A stretch of DNA of 64,000 bases, from positions 1-64,000 of the forward strand of contig NZ_FPKU01000003.1 in NCBI RefSeq assembly GCF_900119845.1, written 5' to 3'. The number at the start of each line of letters is the position of its first letter. Position 1 is the stretch's first letter. A model generated the notes under the pieces. The model saw nothing but the letters and a program-made list of their open reading frames with translations. It had not been told where the DNA came from and searched no databases. The DNA is from Devosia enhydra. Lineage in GTDB: Bacteria; Pseudomonadota; Alphaproteobacteria; Rhizobiales; Devosiaceae. Below, in pieces: positions 7,931 to 16,704 of the stretch. Both the position numbers and the translations under genes were made by a program.

Positions 7931-8278
7931 GTGACCGCCGACCTCGACCTTACCTTCGCCGCCCTTGCCGATCCGACGCGGCGCGCCATTCTGGCGCGGC
8001 TGATGGAGGGCGAGGCTTCCGTTGCCGAGCTGGCCGAGCCCTTCGCGATGAGCCAGCCGGCGATATCCAAGCATCTCAAGGTGCTCGAGCGGGCCGGCCT
8101 CATCTCGCGCGGCCGGGATGCGCAGCGGCGGCCGGCGCGGATCGAGGGCGAAGCGCTCGCCGAGGCCACCGGCTGGCTCGAACGCTACCGCGCCGTGTGG
8201 GACGCAAATTTCAAGCGCCTCGACGGCCTTCTCTCCCAATTGCAGGCGGGCCCGCGACCGGGCGACAGCCAGAACTGA
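7919..8278 (+). CDS. ArsR family transcriptional regulator (SRPBCC-linked type)
   Basis: A 119-residue winged-HTH protein beginning LDLTFAALADPTRRAILARLMEGEASVAELAEPFAMSQPAISKHLKVLERAGLISRGRDAQRRPARI, the classic pattern of the ArsR subgroup found beside AHSA1/SRPBCC genes. No metal-binding cysteine motif is present, so it is probably not an arsenic or zinc sensor. The ATG at 7919 lies inside the palindromic operator; a GTG at 7931 would start immediately after it, and neither has a clear Shine-Dalgarno sequence. The SRPBCC gene follows 24 nt downstream in the same direction. Confidence 0.9.
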   Translation: MGYAVTADLDLTFAALADPTRRAILARLMEGEASVAELAEPFAMSQPAISKHLKVLERAGLISRGRDAQRRPARIEGEALAEATGWLERYRAVWDANFKRLDGLLSQLQAGPRPGDSQN

Positions 8279-8302
8279 CGTCTTCGAAAAGGAGCCTTGC
8301 CA

Positions 8303-8785
8303 ATGTCCGCCCTGACCGCAACGCCCGATGGCGATCGTGCCATCATCATCCGGCGCAGCTTCAACGCCCCGCCGCAACTCATCTATGATTGCTGGACCGT
8401 TCCAGCGCTGCTGCGCCGCTGGCTGCTTGGCCCACCGGGCTGGACCATGCCGGTCTGCACCGTCGATGCGCGCATCGGCGGCACCTATCGCTATGAATGG
8501 CGCAAGGAGGAGAGCGGCGCGACCATGGGCCTTACCGGCACCTTCACGGCGCTTGAGCGGCCGTACCGCCTCGCGAGCTCGGAACTCTTCGACGAGGACT
8601 GGACGGGCGGCCCGGCGCTGGTCGAAATCGCCCTCGAGCCCGTCGCGGGCGGCACCGAGATGATCCAGACCATCACCTATGCAAGCGGAAAGGCCCGCGA
8701 GGGCGCGCTCTTTAGCGGCATGACCGAAGGGATGGAGGCCGGCTTCCAGCGTCTCGATGCGATCGCAGCCGAAACGCCGGCCTGA
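8303..8785 (+). CDS. SRPBCC (AHSA1-like) domain protein
   Basis: A 160-residue single-domain protein of the START/Bet v1-like SRPBCC superfamily (AHSA1/CalC group). Recognisable segments are IIIRRSFNAPPQLIYDCWTVPALLRRWLLGPPGW near the N-terminus, GTYRYEWR in the middle, and a C-terminal amphipathic helix MTEGMEAGFQRLDAIA. The ATG at 8303 has GGAG eight bases upstream. In this common two-gene arrangement the ArsR protein represses the operon. The ligand of the hydrophobic pocket is not known for most members and cannot be inferred here. Confidence 0.9.
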   Translation: MSALTATPDGDRAIIIRRSFNAPPQLIYDCWTVPALLRRWLLGPPGWTMPVCTVDARIGGTYRYEWRKEESGATMGLTGTFTALERPYRLASSELFDEDWTGGPALVEIALEPVAGGTEMIQTITYASGKAREGALFSGMTEGMEAGFQRLDAIAAETPA

Positions 8786-8808
8786 CCCGCAGCAGCCGTC
8801 CGCGCCCG

Positions 8809-9288
8809 CTACTTTTCCTCGTCCGAGAGAATCGCGAATTCGAGCGGCAGGGCCGTGGTGTACTTGATCTGCCCCATGGCAAAGGACGAGCTCACATCGG
8901 TGAGCGCGATCTTGGAAATGAGCTTCTTGTAAAACGCGTCATAGGCGGCAATATCGGGCACAACCACGCGCAACAGGTAATCGACGTCGCCGCTCATGCG
9001 ATAGAATTCGACGACTTCCGAGAACTCTTCGACGGCCGCGGCGAACTTGCGCATCCAGACTTCATTGTGCTCATTTGTCTTGACCGAGACGAAGACGGTG
9101 ACGCCTGCATTGATTTTGGTGGGGTCGAGGATCGCGACCCTGCCTTTGATCACCCCGTCTTCTTCCATCTTCTGGATGCGTCGCCAGCAGGGCGTGGTTG
9201 AGAGCCCGACCTTGCGCCCGATCTCAGCCACCGGGATGGTCGCATCCTTCTGGAGCAGCGCGAGGATTTTTCTGTCGATCTTGTCCAA
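8809..9288 (-). CDS. Lrp/AsnC family transcriptional regulator
   Basis: A 159-residue protein with an N-terminal HTH (MDKIDRKILALLQKDATIPVAEIGRKVGLSTTPCWRRIQKMEEDGVI) and a C-terminal RAM ligand-binding domain containing EFYRMSGDVDYLLRVVVPDIAAYDAFYKKLI. These features are typical of Lrp-type regulators that respond to amino acids. The start is a TTG ending at 9288, because a TAA lies four codons upstream in frame and no ATG is available. It converges on the SRPBCC gene. The effector and targets are unknown. Confidence 0.9.
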   Translation of the reverse strand: MDKIDRKILALLQKDATIPVAEIGRKVGLSTTPCWRRIQKMEEDGVIKGRVAILDPTKINAGVTVFVSVKTNEHNEVWMRKFAAAVEEFSEVVEFYRMSGDVDYLLRVVVPDIAAYDAFYKKLISKIALTDVSSSFAMGQIKYTTALPLEFAILSDEEK

Positions 9289-9384
9289 TTGTCCGTGGCC
9301 TTATGAAATCAGTTTGCGCAGGAGGGCTCCAAACCGCCCCAACGGCGCAAAATAGTACCGCGAGCGCATTCAACGGATTGTGTA

Positions 9385-10065
9385 TCACCGTGTCAACTGG
9401 CCGAAAAAGCCGATGAGCCGATCGAGCCAGCTTTCAGCCGCCATGGCCTCCGGTCCCTCGTCGCGCCAGCGCCGCGGCGTCACGAATTCCCCGCCCCAGA
9501 TGCCTTTCCGGTCGGCCCGCGCCGCCCGTTCCGCATCCCCATAAGGCCCCGAATCGAGCGCCAGCCCTTCGGCGACGAGAACGAGGCCGATATCCCGCCC
9601 CTCCACGGTGCAGGTCGCGAGCAGCCGTCCATAGCGGTCCCGCTCATCGCCTTCGCAGAGCGTGGTGCTGGCAGAAACCAACGCCGACAGCCGGCGCAAG
9701 GCCTCGGCGCCGCAGGCCCAGTCCCTGCCGTCGCCGTCCTTGCACATCTGGTCGCGCTCCGGCGCGTCGAGACCAACAAGCCGCACCCGCTCGCCTCCGA
9801 TGGCGAGGCTATCGCCATCGGCCGCCCGCGCCAGCCCCTCGATCCGGTCGGGCGGCGGCGCCAGCACCGCAGCGGCGAGCGCGACGAGAGCCAGAGCCGC
9901 GATCGGCGCCAAGCGGCGGATGAGGCTTCGCCGGCCGTTTCGCCGCGGGAAGCCCGGCTTTCGGTAGAAGTTGCGGGCCAGTGCTTCACCCTCCCTTAAC
10001 CACGCCGCAGCTACGGTCGGGCTTGGTATCTCGGCCAGCGTATCGGCCGTGTTCTCGCGTAACAT
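9385..10065 (-). CDS. Membrane-anchored thermonuclease-family (SNase-like) nuclease
   Basis: The 226-residue product has a basic N-terminus, one hydrophobic segment (IAALALVALAAAVLA), and then an SNc domain. The domain begins ADGDSLAIGGERVRLVGLDAPERDQ and continues with ERDRYGRLLATC, which contain the acidic and arginine residues of staphylococcal-nuclease-type enzymes. The domain should face the periplasm. Four cysteines (in QMCKDGDGRDWACG, TLCEG and LATC) could form disulfides. The ATG ending at 10065 is preferred; a longer frame to 10152 would overlap the divergent kinase gene. The two start codons lie only 12 nt apart. Confidence 0.8.
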   Translation of the reverse strand: MLRENTADTLAEIPSPTVAAAWLREGEALARNFYRKPGFPRRNGRRSLIRRLAPIAALALVALAAAVLAPPPDRIEGLARAADGDSLAIGGERVRLVGLDAPERDQMCKDGDGRDWACGAEALRRLSALVSASTTLCEGDERDRYGRLLATCTVEGRDIGLVLVAEGLALDSGPYGDAERAARADRKGIWGGEFVTPRRWRDEGPEAMAAESWLDRLIGFFGQLTR

Positions 10066-10077
10066 GAGTCCCGCCGC

Positions 10078-11607
10078 ATGCCGCTCGAAACGGCTAAAAA
10101 AGCTGCCGAGGCACGCCTTCCCTCCGGCCGCGAGGTGCGCAGGCGTTCGCACAAGGCCGTCGCGGAGGCGCGGCAGCGCCTGACCTCGAGTTCAGGCACG
10201 CGAGCCGCCTTCGATTTCGAACTGCTCGACGAATACGCCCGCTCCCGTATCTCGGGCGCGCTCGCCATGCCGGTGCTGATCATCATCCTGGCGGCGTTTT
10301 CGAGCCTCTGGGTGCCGCCCCTGCTCGCCGGGGTCTGGGCCCTGCTCGTCATCGGCGCCAATTGCGCCGTGGTTCTCCTCTGCCGGCGGTTCAAGCGCAT
10401 CGAGCCGGGCCGCTTCAACGCCTGGCGCTGGACCACCAGCTTCGTCACGGCCGAGACCGCCTATGGCATCGCCTGGGCCATGCTCGCGCTGATGAGCCTT
10501 GCCGGTCCCGACCAGAACCTCGCCGTCGCGCTCTTTGCCATGGCGCTCGTGGGCATTGCCGCCAATGCCGTGTCGACCCGCACCCTGCCCGCCGCCACGA
10601 TGATGGCGACCATGCCGGTGGCGCTGACGGTCGCCATCACCCTTGCGGGGCTAGGGGGCACGCTCAACCTGTCGCTGGCGGCGCTGGCCATCGGGGGCGA
10701 GATCTTCTTTGTCTACCTCGCCCGCCAGCTGCACGCCTCCGAGCTTGAGACGGTGATGCACCAGGCCGAAAAGGATGCGCTGATCGCCGAACTCGAGGAA
10801 GCGCAGGAAATGAGCGAGGAGGCCCGCCGCCATGCCGAGCAGGCCAATATCGCCAAGAGCCAGTTCCTCGCCACCATGAGCCATGAGCTGCGCACGCCGC
10901 TCAACGCCATCATCGGCTTTTCGGAGGTGTTGAAGTCCGAGCTGCTGGGCCCCCACAAGGTCAAGCAGTACAAGGATTATGCCGGCGATATCCATGCCAG
11001 CGGCCAGCATCTGCTCAACCTGATCAACGAGCTCCTCGATCTCTCACGCATCGAGGCGGGCAAATACGAGCTCAACGAGGAAGTCGTGTCGCTTGTCGAC
11101 ATCGCCGAAGATTGCCGGCGGATGATCGAGCTCAAGGCGCGCGCCAAGAGCATCGAACTCACAGTGTCTTACGGCAACAACCTGCCGCGCCTCTGGGGCG
11201 ACGAACGCGCCATCAGGCAGGTCATCCTCAACCTCCTGTCCAACGCCGTCAAATTCACGCCCCAGCACGGCAAGGTCTCGCTTGTGGTCACCCGCAGCGG
11301 TGATGGCGGCCAACTGGTCGCGGTGCGCGACAACGGGCCCGGCATCCCCGAATCGGAGATCGAGACCGTGCTCTCTTCATTCGGCCAGGGCTCGCTGGCC
11401 CAGAAAACCGCCGAACAGGGCGCCGGGCTCGGCCTGCCCATCGTCCAGAAGATCATGGAGCTGCACCAGGGTCGCTTCGACCTCTTCTCCAAGGTGCGCT
11501 TCGGCACGGAGGTGATCGCGACCTTCCCCCGCGCCCGCGTGATGGATGCGCTGGCGCCGGTCGTCGAGACCGAACGCGGCCTCCGGATCTATTCAGAGGC
11601 CCGCTGA
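10078..11607 (+). CDS. Sensor histidine kinase
   Basis: A 509-residue integral membrane kinase. Residues ~60-220 hold several hydrophobic segments ([20 protein letters not shown] and following), then a coiled-coil linker ([22 protein letters not shown]). The HisKA box [21 protein letters not shown] carries the phospho-accepting histidine, and an HATPase_c domain follows with the N box [14 protein letters not shown] and the G box DNGPGIPE. No receiver domain and no adjacent response regulator are seen, so it is an orphan kinase. The layout resembles the PleC/DivJ/PdhS-type kinases of alphaproteobacteria. A GTG at 10135 is an alternative start. Confidence 0.88.
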   Translation: MPLETAKKAAEARLPSGREVRRRSHKAVAEARQRLTSSSGTRAAFDFELLDEYARSRISGALAMPVLIIILAAFSSLWVPPLLAGVWALLVIGANCAVVLLCRRFKRIEPGRFNAWRWTTSFVTAETAYGIAWAMLALMSLAGPDQNLAVALFAMALVGIAANAVSTRTLPAATMMATMPVALTVAITLAGLGGTLNLSLAALAIGGEIFFVYLARQLHASELETVMHQAEKDALIAELEEAQEMSEEARRHAEQANIAKSQFLATMSHELRTPLNAIIGFSEVLKSELLGPHKVKQYKDYAGDIHASGQHLLNLINELLDLSRIEAGKYELNEEVVSLVDIAEDCRRMIELKARAKSIELTVSYGNNLPRLWGDERAIRQVILNLLSNAVKFTPQHGKVSLVVTRSGDGGQLVAVRDNGPGIPESEIETVLSSFGQGSLAQKTAEQGAGLGLPIVQKIMELHQGRFDLFSKVRFGTEVIATFPRARVMDALAPVVETERGLRIYSEAR

Positions 11608-11636
11608 ACGGTCCCTTCCGGGGGCATTCCGCCGCC

Positions 11637-12671
11637 CTACTCCCTGCCGCTTACGCCGGCCTGATCGAAGGTCGCCATGCTCGTGTGCAGGTTGAGTGCC
11701 GTCTTGGCGATCACAGCCGCCAGTGCCGCTCCGGTCCCCTCGCCCAGCCGCATGCCGAGATCGAGCAGTGGCGCCTTGCCCATCGCCTCGAGCGCCCGCG
11801 CGTGCCCGGACTCTGCCGAGCGGTGGCCGAAGAGGCAATGATCTAGCGCCGATGGCGTGATGGCATGGGCGACTGCCGCTGCGGCCGTCGCAACAAAGCC
11901 ATCGATGATCACCGGGATCTTGTGGTGGCGCGCCGCGATGATGGCGCCCAGCATGGCAGCCAGCTCGCGACCGCCGAGCCGTGCAAGGGTCGAGAGCGGA
12001 TCGGTGAGCCCGGCCCGATGCAGCGCCAGCGCCCGGTCGACAGCCTCTGCCTTGCGCGCGAGCCCGGCGTCGTCGACGCCCGTGCCGCGCCCCACCCAGT
12101 CCGCCCCAGTGCCGCCGAAAAGCCCCGCAAGCAGCGCCGCCGCAACCGTGGTGTTACCGATCCCCATCTCGCCGATGCAGACGAGATCGGGCCGCCCGGC
12201 AATCGCTTCCATGCCATAGGCGATGGTGGCCGCGCACATGCGATCGTCCATCGCCGGCTCCACCGTGATGTCGCCGGTCGGCAGTTCCAGCGCCAGCTCG
12301 AACACCCTGAGGTTGAGCTCGTGCTGGATGCAGATCCGCGAGATCGCTGCCCCGCCATCGGTGAAGTTCTTCACCATCTGCGCGGTGACATCGGCGGGAT
12401 AGGCCGAAACGCCCTGCGCCGTCACCCCGTGATTGCCGGCAAACACCGCAACCATCGGGTTGTCGAGCGTCGGGGTCGGCTTGCCCTGCCAGCGGGCGAG
12501 GAAGGCGACGATGTCCTCGAGCCGCCCCAGCGAGCCCTGCGGCTTGGTCAGGAGCGCATCGCGCCGGCGAACCGCCGCCTCGGCCTCCGCATTGCCCTCG
12601 GGACCGAAGGCGATGAGCTCGAAGATATCGGCATAGGGCGCCGGCAGGGGAGAAGTGGAGCTGGCATTCAT
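11637..12671 (-). CDS. cobT: Nicotinate-nucleotide:5,6-dimethylbenzimidazole phosphoribosyltransferase
   Basis: CobT makes alpha-ribazole phosphate for the lower ligand of cobalamin. The 344-residue length is typical. Characteristic segments are KPQGSLGRLEDIVAFLARWQGK, VFAGNHGV near the N-terminus, GEMGIGNTT in the middle and GMRLGEGTGAALA near the end, which contains the catalytic glutamate. The open frame continues far upstream through the divergent cobS gene, but the ATG ending at 12671 gives the family length. It is divergent from cobS with 63 nt between the starts; that gap is too short for a cobalamin riboswitch and shows no sign of one. Confidence 0.95.
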   Translation of the reverse strand: MNASSTSPLPAPYADIFELIAFGPEGNAEAEAAVRRRDALLTKPQGSLGRLEDIVAFLARWQGKPTPTLDNPMVAVFAGNHGVTAQGVSAYPADVTAQMVKNFTDGGAAISRICIQHELNLRVFELALELPTGDITVEPAMDDRMCAATIAYGMEAIAGRPDLVCIGEMGIGNTTVAAALLAGLFGGTGADWVGRGTGVDDAGLARKAEAVDRALALHRAGLTDPLSTLARLGGRELAAMLGAIIAARHHKIPVIIDGFVATAAAAVAHAITPSALDHCLFGHRSAESGHARALEAMGKAPLLDLGMRLGEGTGAALAAVIAKTALNLHTSMATFDQAGVSGRE

Positions 12672-12734
12672 GTCAGGGGCTCGACCTTGTGCTAGGAGCA
12701 GTCGCGTCATGGACCGGACGCGGACGAAAAGCAA

Positions 12735-13565
12735 TTGAACGACGACGTACCAACCCGTGGCGAGCCGCCCCGCGACGACAGGACGCTGGGAGAAACGGCA
12801 CTCGGCCTGCGCGACGACGTCATCATGGCGCTGCGCTTTTTCTCCCGCCTGCCGACCGGGGACAGCCCCCACCTGCCGCCCGACCTCAACCGCATTGCGC
12901 TCGGGCTGCCCTTTGCCAGCCTCCTGATCGGGCTTGTCCCGGCCCTTCTGCTCCTCATGCTGGCGCTTCTCGGCCTGCCCCCCCTTTTTGCGGCAGGCCT
13001 CGCCATCGGGCTGCACCTGCTCTTGTCGGGCGCGATGAGCGAGGATGCGCTGGCTGACGCCGCCGACGGGCTCTTTGGCGGCATGACGGTGGAGCGGCGC
13101 CTCGAGATCATGCGCGACAGCCGGCACGGCACCTTCGGGGTCGCGGCCCTCTGCCTCCTCCTCGTGCTCAAGCTCGTCGCGCTGGGCACCATCGCCTCGG
13201 GCAACGCGCTCGAATCGGCCGCGCTCTGGCTCGGGGCGGGCGTGCTTGCGCGCTCGATCGGGCTCTTCCTCGCCCATGCCCTGCCGCCGCTGCGCCGCGA
13301 CGGGGCTTCTGCGAGCGCCGGCCAGCCGCGCCGCACGCCGCTCCTCATCGGCCTCATCTTCGCCCTCGGCATCGGCTTTCTGCTGGTCGGCCCGGCGCTC
13401 GGCCTCATTCCGCTGATCGTCAGCGTGGTCTTCGCAGCAGGCGCCGTATTCGCCTGGGGATTGGCCTGCCATCGCCTCGTCGGCGGGCAGACCGGCGATC
13501 TCGTGGGGGCGGCACAGGCGCTGGCAGAACTGGCGATCTTTACCGCCTTCCTGCTGTTCGCCTGA
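12735..13565 (+). CDS. cobS: Adenosylcobinamide-GDP ribazoletransferase
   Basis: CobS (CobV in the Pseudomonas naming) joins adenosylcobinamide-GDP and alpha-ribazole in the last membrane-bound step of cobalamin assembly, using the product of CobT. The 276-residue protein has the diagnostic ALRFFSRLPTG near the N-terminus, the acidic EDALADAADGLFGG motif and RLEIMRDSRHGTFG, followed by several membrane helices. The frame opens with a TTG at 12735. The start is uncertain because no clear ribosome-binding site is seen and an ATG just before ALRFF is also possible. The divergent arrangement with cobT suggests shared control. Confidence 0.92.
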   Translation: MNDDVPTRGEPPRDDRTLGETALGLRDDVIMALRFFSRLPTGDSPHLPPDLNRIALGLPFASLLIGLVPALLLLMLALLGLPPLFAAGLAIGLHLLLSGAMSEDALADAADGLFGGMTVERRLEIMRDSRHGTFGVAALCLLLVLKLVALGTIASGNALESAALWLGAGVLARSIGLFLAHALPPLRRDGASASAGQPRRTPLLIGLIFALGIGFLLVGPALGLIPLIVSVVFAAGAVFAWGLACHRLVGGQTGDLVGAAQALAELAIFTAFLLFA

Positions 13566-13603
13566 TCACCGTTGCGCGCCTGCGCTTGAAAAGCCGCCCA
13601 ACC

Positions 13604-14335
13604 ATGCCTTTATGTTGGAATCACAGTGTGAGGCCGGAGTTCAACGCAGTGCTTTTCATCGGTGTGGCGCTGCTCGTTGCGGTCGGGCTGGCGTTCGTCA
13701 TCAGTTCGGATGCCGGCAGCTATGTCGGGTTGACCGAACAGCAGACCGGCGCGCTCATTCCCCTTGTCATCCTGCTCATCGTCTTTGCGGGCGGCGCCTT
13801 CGGCCGTCGCCAGCGGCTGGGCGAGATGGTGGGCAACCTCCTCGCCTGGGGCGGCATCTTCACCGTCGTGCTCGTCGGCTATTCCTATCGCGATGACCTG
13901 CAGGGCGCCGCCGCGCGCGTTTTCGGCGAGCTGATGCCGGGCCGCGCCATCATCGACCAGACGACCGGCAACGTCACCTTCCGGGCCGGGCGCGACGGGC
14001 ATTTCCTCGTGGATGCCTCGGTCAACGGCGCGCCGATGACGCTGCTGTTCGATACTGGGGCAAGCGCCGTGGTGCTGACCCATGCCGATGCCGAGGCCGC
14101 AGGCATCGATGTCGATGCGCTGCGCTACAACGTCCCGGTCTCGACCGCCAACGGCACCGGCCGGGCGGCCAGCATTGTTCTCGAACGCGTCGATGTGGGC
14201 GGCATCGCCCGAAACCGCGTCCGTGCCTTCGTAGCCGAGGATGGCGCGTTGCAGACCAGCCTTCTGGGCATGAGCTTCCTTGAGACGCTCAGGCGCTACT
14301 CGGTCAGCTCCAACGCGCTCGAGCTCGAGGGCTGA
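13604..14335 (+). CDS. Membrane-anchored retropepsin-like aspartic protease (TIGR02281/clan AA type)
   Basis: A 243-residue protein with three hydrophobic segments in the first ~95 residues (FNAVLFIGVALLVAVGLAF, GALIPLVILLIVFAGG, LLAWGGIFTVVLVGYS). A single retropepsin-like domain then carries the active-site motif LLFDTGASAVVLT. As in viral proteases, a dimer would be needed for activity. Bacterial relatives are processing proteases in the periplasm or inner membrane. The start is uncertain: a TTG at 13586 and a GTG at 13628 (GGAA upstream) are alternatives. The last 40 nt overlap the convergent dusA gene. Confidence 0.85.
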   Translation: MPLCWNHSVRPEFNAVLFIGVALLVAVGLAFVISSDAGSYVGLTEQQTGALIPLVILLIVFAGGAFGRRQRLGEMVGNLLAWGGIFTVVLVGYSYRDDLQGAAARVFGELMPGRAIIDQTTGNVTFRAGRDGHFLVDASVNGAPMTLLFDTGASAVVLTHADAEAAGIDVDALRYNVPVSTANGTGRAASIVLERVDVGGIARNRVRAFVAEDGALQTSLLGMSFLETLRRYSVSSNALELEG

Positions 14336-15360
14336 GCCGGCACAGCCGGTCCCAGCACAGCCAGCGCATCGCGCAGCAATTGCGGGCAGGCATCGCGGCG
14401 CGCCGCCTCGACGCTCAGCATCTGCCGAAATTTTCGTGCGCCGGGCCGGCCATTGGCGAGGCCCAGCATGTGCCGGCTGATCTGGTTGAGGCGCACGCCC
14501 TGCCCGCGCTGGGCCTCGGCATAGTCGGCCATCGCCGCTATCACCGCTTCGAGCGTCGGGGCGGGCCCGGATGAACCGAACAGCGCGCCATCCACCTCGG
14601 CCAGCAGCATGGGGTCGTGATAGGCGGCACGGCCCAGCATCACGCCCGAGCAGTGGCGCACATGCCCCTCTGCCTGCGCAATCGTCTCGATGCCGCCATT
14701 GATCATCACCGGCAGCGGGGCCAGTCGCGCCGCCAGCCGATACACCCGTCCATGGTCGAGCGGCGGAATGGTGCGGTTTTCCTTGGGCGAAAGGCCCTTG
14801 AGCCAGGCCTTGCGGGCATGCACGTAAAGCGCGTCCACCCCCGCCCCGACCATCAGGTCGGCGAACCGGTCGAGCGGCGCCTCGATATCCTGTTCGTCGA
14901 TGCCCAGCCGGCACTTGACCGTCACCGGCACCGCCACGCCGGCCTTCATGGTCGTAACGCAGCGCGCCACGAGCTCGGGCTCTGCCATCAGGCACGCCCC
15001 GAACCGGCCCGACTGCACCCGGTCGGACGGGCAACCGACATTGAGATTGATCTCGTCATAGCCGAAATCCGCGCCGATCCGCGCCGCCTCGGCGAGTTCC
15101 TCGGGGTCAGAGCCCCCCAGTTGAAGCGCCACCGGATGCTCGGCCGAATCGAAGCCCAGAAGCCGCTCGCGGTCACCATGGATCACCGCCGGGCTCGTCA
15201 CCATCTCGGTAAAGAGCAGCGCCTCGCGCGACAAAACCCGGTGCAGGAACCGGCAGTGCCGATCCGTCCAGTCCATCATCGGGGCGACGGAGAACCGGCG
15301 GGAGCGGGCGAGGCGGCTGTGGCGCGAGGGGGCGCCGTCTGGGGCGATATGGGGCTGCAT
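14296..15360 (-). CDS. dusA: tRNA-dihydrouridine synthase A
   Basis: A flavin enzyme that reduces specific uridines in the tRNA D-loop. The 354-residue protein starts its TIM barrel with FSVAPMMDWTDRHCRFLHR. The catalytic cysteine lies in NLNVGCPSDRVQSGRFGACLM. Substrate and FMN-binding segments KCRLGID, VHARKAWLKGLSPKENR and NGGIET are all typical of DusA rather than DusB or DusC. It converges on the aspartic protease gene and overlaps its 3' end by 40 nt. No operon partner is evident. Confidence 0.95.
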   Translation of the reverse strand: MQPHIAPDGAPSRHSRLARSRRFSVAPMMDWTDRHCRFLHRVLSREALLFTEMVTSPAVIHGDRERLLGFDSAEHPVALQLGGSDPEELAEAARIGADFGYDEINLNVGCPSDRVQSGRFGACLMAEPELVARCVTTMKAGVAVPVTVKCRLGIDEQDIEAPLDRFADLMVGAGVDALYVHARKAWLKGLSPKENRTIPPLDHGRVYRLAARLAPLPVMINGGIETIAQAEGHVRHCSGVMLGRAAYHDPMLLAEVDGALFGSSGPAPTLEAVIAAMADYAEAQRGQGVRLNQISRHMLGLANGRPGARKFRQMLSVEAARRDACPQLLRDALAVLGPAVPAQPSSSSALELTE

Positions 15361-15430
15361 GCGCCTCCCCTATACCATCCTCGGCAAAACCGGAACCTGC
15401 GGCACGCTCACTTGCCCGTGCCGGCAGGGG

Positions 15431-16609
15431 TCACTCCCGCGAGAACAGCGATTTCGCCACCGGCGAGAACCGCGCCACCGCATCGGGGTCGAGCTCGACG
15501 CCCAGGCCCGGCCGATCCGGAATGGCCAGCATGCCGTCTGCATCGAGCGAGAACGGGGTGGCCATGATCTGGTCCACATAGGCGCTGCCCCCGATATATT
15601 CGACGAGGTCGACATTGGGCAGCGCGGTGGCCAGCTGCAGGTCCGCGGCAATGCCGAGCGCCGTATTCCAGCCATGGCCGACATAGCGCACGCCGAAATC
15701 CTGCGCGAGCCAGGCGATGCGCCGCTGCTCGGAAAGCCCGCCCACTTTGGTCACGTCGGGCTGCACGATGTCGAACGCGCCCTGCGTCAGGAACGGGATG
15801 AAGCCCTGCCGCCGCGTCAGCACCTCGCCGCCCGCGATCGGCAGCCGGCTCGATTTGCGCAGGGTGATGAAATCCTCGAGCGCGTCGGGCTTTACCGCTT
15901 CCTCGAACCACGCCACATCATGGGCCGCAAGCATGTCGGCGGTGCGCAGCGCCCATTTGAGCCCGTTGGGCCAATAGGCGTCGCTGGCGCCTGCATCCAC
16001 CATCAGCTTGCCGCCTTGAGGCAGCGCGCCCTTGGCGGCCGCCACGATGGCCTCGTCGAGCCTGAAATCGTCGCGCCGCCCGAACGGACCCCAGCCGATC
16101 TTGAAGGCGCGGAAGCCCTGCTCGCGATAGCGGACGATCTCCTCGGCCATCAGCCCCGGCTCTTCCATTAAGAGCGAGCAATAGGGCATCACCCGCTCCT
16201 GGTGCCGCCCGCCGGCGAGCCGCCCGATCGAGAGCCCGGTGGCCTTGCCCAGAATGTCCCACAGCGCGATGTCGATGCCCGAGATGGTGTGGGTCAGCGT
16301 GCCGCCGCGCCCCATCCAGAAGGTGTTCTGGTGCATCTTCTCGCTGACGCGCTCGGGCTCCAGCGCATTCTCGCCCAGAAAGAACGGCTCGAGCACCTTG
16401 ACGCCCGCCTCCACCAGCCGTCCGTCGGTGAAGCAGCTGCCATAGCCGATGATGCCCGCATCGGTGTGCACCGCGATCAGCGCATGGATCGAATCCTCGG
16501 CGCGGATCTCGTTAGACCACCCCCCCTTGGGGCTCTCGCCGAACAGGGGCGCCGCGACGATCTTCTCGATCCGGATCGGGCCAAGCGCTCGGGGGGGCGT
16601 AACCGGCAT
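15431..16609 (-). CDS. Enolase-superfamily (mandelate racemase/muconate lactonizing type) enzyme
   Basis: A 392-residue protein; the ATG ending at 16609 has GGAGTT upstream. The capping domain is followed by a modified TIM barrel. Predicted catalytic residues in order are K170 (FKIGWGPFG), metal ligands D205 (VDAG), E236 or E237 (WFEEA) and E262 (AGGE), then D285 (QPDVTKVGG) and H312 (GHGWN), the Asp-His dyad of the MR subgroup. The second lysine of the usual KxK motif is replaced by glycine. The family abstracts a proton next to a carboxylate, as racemase, epimerase or dehydratase. The substrate is unknown. The gene is divergent from the DoeB-like gene, with a GntR-type site between them. 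A second member lies at 19375-20550. Confidence 0.85.
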   Translation of the reverse strand: MPVTPPRALGPIRIEKIVAAPLFGESPKGGWSNEIRAEDSIHALIAVHTDAGIIGYGSCFTDGRLVEAGVKVLEPFFLGENALEPERVSEKMHQNTFWMGRGGTLTHTISGIDIALWDILGKATGLSIGRLAGGRHQERVMPYCSLLMEEPGLMAEEIVRYREQGFRAFKIGWGPFGRRDDFRLDEAIVAAAKGALPQGGKLMVDAGASDAYWPNGLKWALRTADMLAAHDVAWFEEAVKPDALEDFITLRKSSRLPIAGGEVLTRRQGFIPFLTQGAFDIVQPDVTKVGGLSEQRRIAWLAQDFGVRYVGHGWNTALGIAADLQLATALPNVDLVEYIGGSAYVDQIMATPFSLDADGMLAIPDRPGLGVELDPDAVARFSPVAKSLFSRE

Positions 16610-16643
16610 CGTCAACTCCTTAGGCCTCGGCTCAATGGCGATA

Positions 16644-16678
16644 TTGACACCAAGCGATATAGTATACAATCATACGAT
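16644..16678. promoter_or_regulatory. Operator-like site A and promoter between the divergent enolase and deacylase genes
   Basis: Read on the minus strand, 16678-16659 is ATCGTATGATTGTATACTAT. This matches site C (25392-25411) at 17 of 20 positions. On the plus strand, TTGACA (16644-16649) and TACAAT (16665-16670, spacer 15) form a possible promoter for the downstream gene, with its -10 inside the site. Binding by the GntR/FCD protein encoded at 24410 is inferred. Confidence 0.65.
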
Positions 16679-16704
16679 TCAAGCGCTGTGAGGGAGTTTC
16701 GCGG

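Noticed and set aside
12672-12734. Cobalamin riboswitch between cobT and cobS
   Set aside because: The 63-nt gap is too short and no B12-box-like sequence is seen.
12672-13472. N-terminal extension of cobT by 267 codons
   Set aside because: The extension runs antisense through cobS and is Arg/Glu/Gln-rich; the ATG ending at 12671 gives the normal CobT N-terminus.
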